This document shows, piece by piece, positions 5,219 to 6,028 of a stretch of 6,028 bases of DNA. Source of the DNA: Cenarchaeum sp. Lineage in GTDB: Archaea > Thermoproteota > Nitrososphaeria > Nitrososphaerales > Nitrosopumilaceae. The DNA lies in contig JAHRAJ010000056.1 of NCBI GenBank assembly GCA_020027365.1, forward strand, positions 1-6,028. The letters run 5' to 3'. The first letter of the stretch is position 1, and each line of letters opens with the position of its first letter. Below the pieces are notes generated by a model, which saw nothing but the letters and a program-made list of their open reading frames with translations, was not told the DNA's origin and ran no database searches. The position numbers were made by a program, and so were the translations under genes.

Positions 5219-6028
5219 TTAGGCGTACTGTACCAGCTTGGCTGCCAGATCAAGGCCGCGGTTCTTCCATGTCATGCAGCAGGTAAACACGTTGCCAAAC
5301 CACTCCATGCTGGAGTTTGAGCGCAGCCCGCCCCTAATCTTGCGGTGTATGACGAGCTCGCGCAGTGCACGCTCGGCGGCGTTGTTGGTCGGGGGGATGC
5401 GCGGATTCGCCACAAACCTGAACATGTCGGCCGCGGCGTTCTTCAGCTTTACCGCGATCGAGTGCAACGTGCCGTCGTCGATGTGCAGGGCGGCAAGCCG
5501 GAGCACGCGTTTCACAAGGCGGCGTTCCTCCTCCCTGCGCTCGCCGACGGGATGCCGCCGCAGCCTTTTGGAGGAGCGCCGCGCGTCGCGCATGATCCGG
5601 TGCAACCCGCGGTCCAGCCGGATCGCCTCGCCGGTTCCCAGGCGCAGGGCGGCGGTCTCGGTCTCGCGCGTCAGGTGCGCGGTGCACCTTTGTATGGCAT
5701 ACCGGGAGTATGCCCTCCACCCGTCGCACACCAGGATCCCCTTCCAGTTTTGCCCGAGCACCTCGTACAGCACGTCGATACCGCGGCTGGGCCTCACCAG
5801 GTACAGGACGTCCGCGGTCTCGGGATTGTAAAACACCCATATCCACATCGCAGCACCGTTTAGGCGGATCATCGTCTCGTCGGCGTTGAGGACGTACGAC
5901 TGCCGTATCCTGTCCAGCACCTCTTTGGACGGGGGGCCCAAACCGGCGGTGCCGACGCGTTTTATGATGTCGTATACCGTGGTGGCCGTCATCTGGATGT
6001 CCTTGCCCGTCATATAGTCTGCAATACG
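5219..6028 (-). CDS. IS66-family transposase, C-terminal part (runs off the right edge)
   Basis: The frame is still open at 6028, and the codons before the ATG at 6013 (R-I-A-D-Y) read as coding, so that ATG is probably internal. Numbering from it, 264 residues are visible. The DDE triad of the IS66 catalytic domain is intact: D45 in NADET, D97 in LVCDGW, E214 in PPTNNAAERALR. Flanking family features are present: WIWVFYNPETADVLYLV, the R-x-x-x-V-L-Y-E-V-L-G segment, QRCTAHLTRE (108-117), a basic helical insert (about 140-170), and HRKIRGGLRS (223-232). The tail, CCMTWKNRGLDLAAKL, resembles IS66 relatives seen in archaea and Gram-positive bacteria rather than the longer proteobacterial form; this is from memory. 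The enzyme would cut and join element ends. No frameshift or internal stop is seen in this part. IS66 elements often carry accessory ORFs upstream of the transposase; these would lie outside the window. Confidence 0.9.
   Translation of the reverse strand, partial: RIADYMTGKDIQMTATTVYDIIKRVGTAGLGPPSKEVLDRIRQSYVLNADETMIRLNGAAMWIWVFYNPETADVLYLVRPSRGIDVLYEVLGQNWKGILVCDGWRAYSRYAIQRCTAHLTRETETAALRLGTGEAIRLDRGLHRIMRDARRSSKRLRRHPVGERREEERRLVKRVLRLAALHIDDGTLHSIAVKLKNAAADMFRFVANPRIPPTNNAAERALRELVIHRKIRGGLRSNSSMEWFGNVFTCCMTWKNRGLDLAAKLVQYA
5219..6028 (-). mobile_element. Partial IS66-like insertion sequence (ends not defined)
   Basis: The element is inferred from the intact catalytic part of the transposase. 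The coordinates given are only the coding part in view; the true left end should be below 5219 and the other end is beyond the window. No terminal inverted repeat can be matched with a single end available, so it may be a complete element or an immobile remnant. Confidence 0.55.

Noticed and set aside
5238..5863. Long plus-strand frames opposite the transposase (197 and 172 codons)
   Set aside because: They are complementary shadows; the minus-strand frame carries the full IS66 catalytic triad and flanking motifs.
1..6028. CRISPR array, rRNA or tRNA gene, or replication origin
   Set aside because: I found no regularly spaced direct repeats, no rRNA or complete tRNA pattern and no origin-type repeat cluster on either strand by eye.

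Overview
The window most likely comes from a mesophilic, G+C-rich archaeon of the Nitrososphaerota (Thaumarchaeota), with a Cenarchaeum-like marine lineage as the best guess. The reasons are a MOFRL-type glycerate 2-kinase, a short iron-type alcohol dehydrogenase resembling the semialdehyde reductase of ammonia-oxidising archaea, archaeal TATA-like boxes 22-30 bases upstream of start codons, and the absence of Shine-Dalgarno sequences. The assignment is an inference from gene content; no taxonomic marker gene is present.

Layout, left to right. (1) Bases 2-388 (+) are the C-terminal end of a serpin whose reactive-centre region is much longer than usual. (2) Bases 389-1052 hold no gene I can support. 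(3) Bases 1053-2146 (-) hold a two-gene unit: a 44-codon open frame whose stop codon overlaps the start of a DUF5655-type protein with an N-terminal PD-(D/E)XK nuclease-like domain. The unit has its own TATA-like box and a lower G+C content than its right-hand neighbour. (4) Bases 2205-3494 (-) encode a glycerate 2-kinase (DUF4147 plus MOFRL domains). (5) A 48-base divergent intergenic region with one central AT-rich TATA-like element lies between the kinase and (6) bases 3543-4487 (+), an iron-containing alcohol dehydrogenase family protein. (7) Bases 4488-5218 are largely non-coding as far as I can see, with G+C-rich hairpins, T-tracts and one weak small-ORF candidate. (8) Bases 5219-6028 (-) are the C-terminal part of an IS66-family DDE transposase that runs off the right edge.

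The kinase and dehydrogenase form a plausible three-carbon metabolism pair. The dehydrogenase is a candidate malonic semialdehyde reductase of the thaumarchaeal 3-hydroxypropionate/4-hydroxybutyrate cycle, or alternatively makes glycerate for the kinase from tartronate semialdehyde or hydroxypyruvate. The flanks look like accessory DNA: a serpin, a solitary nuclease-like gene coupled to a tiny ORF, long gene-poor stretches and a transposase. The least described items are the coupled 44-codon ORF, the expanded serpin loop, and the glutamine that replaces a usual metal-binding histidine in the dehydrogenase.
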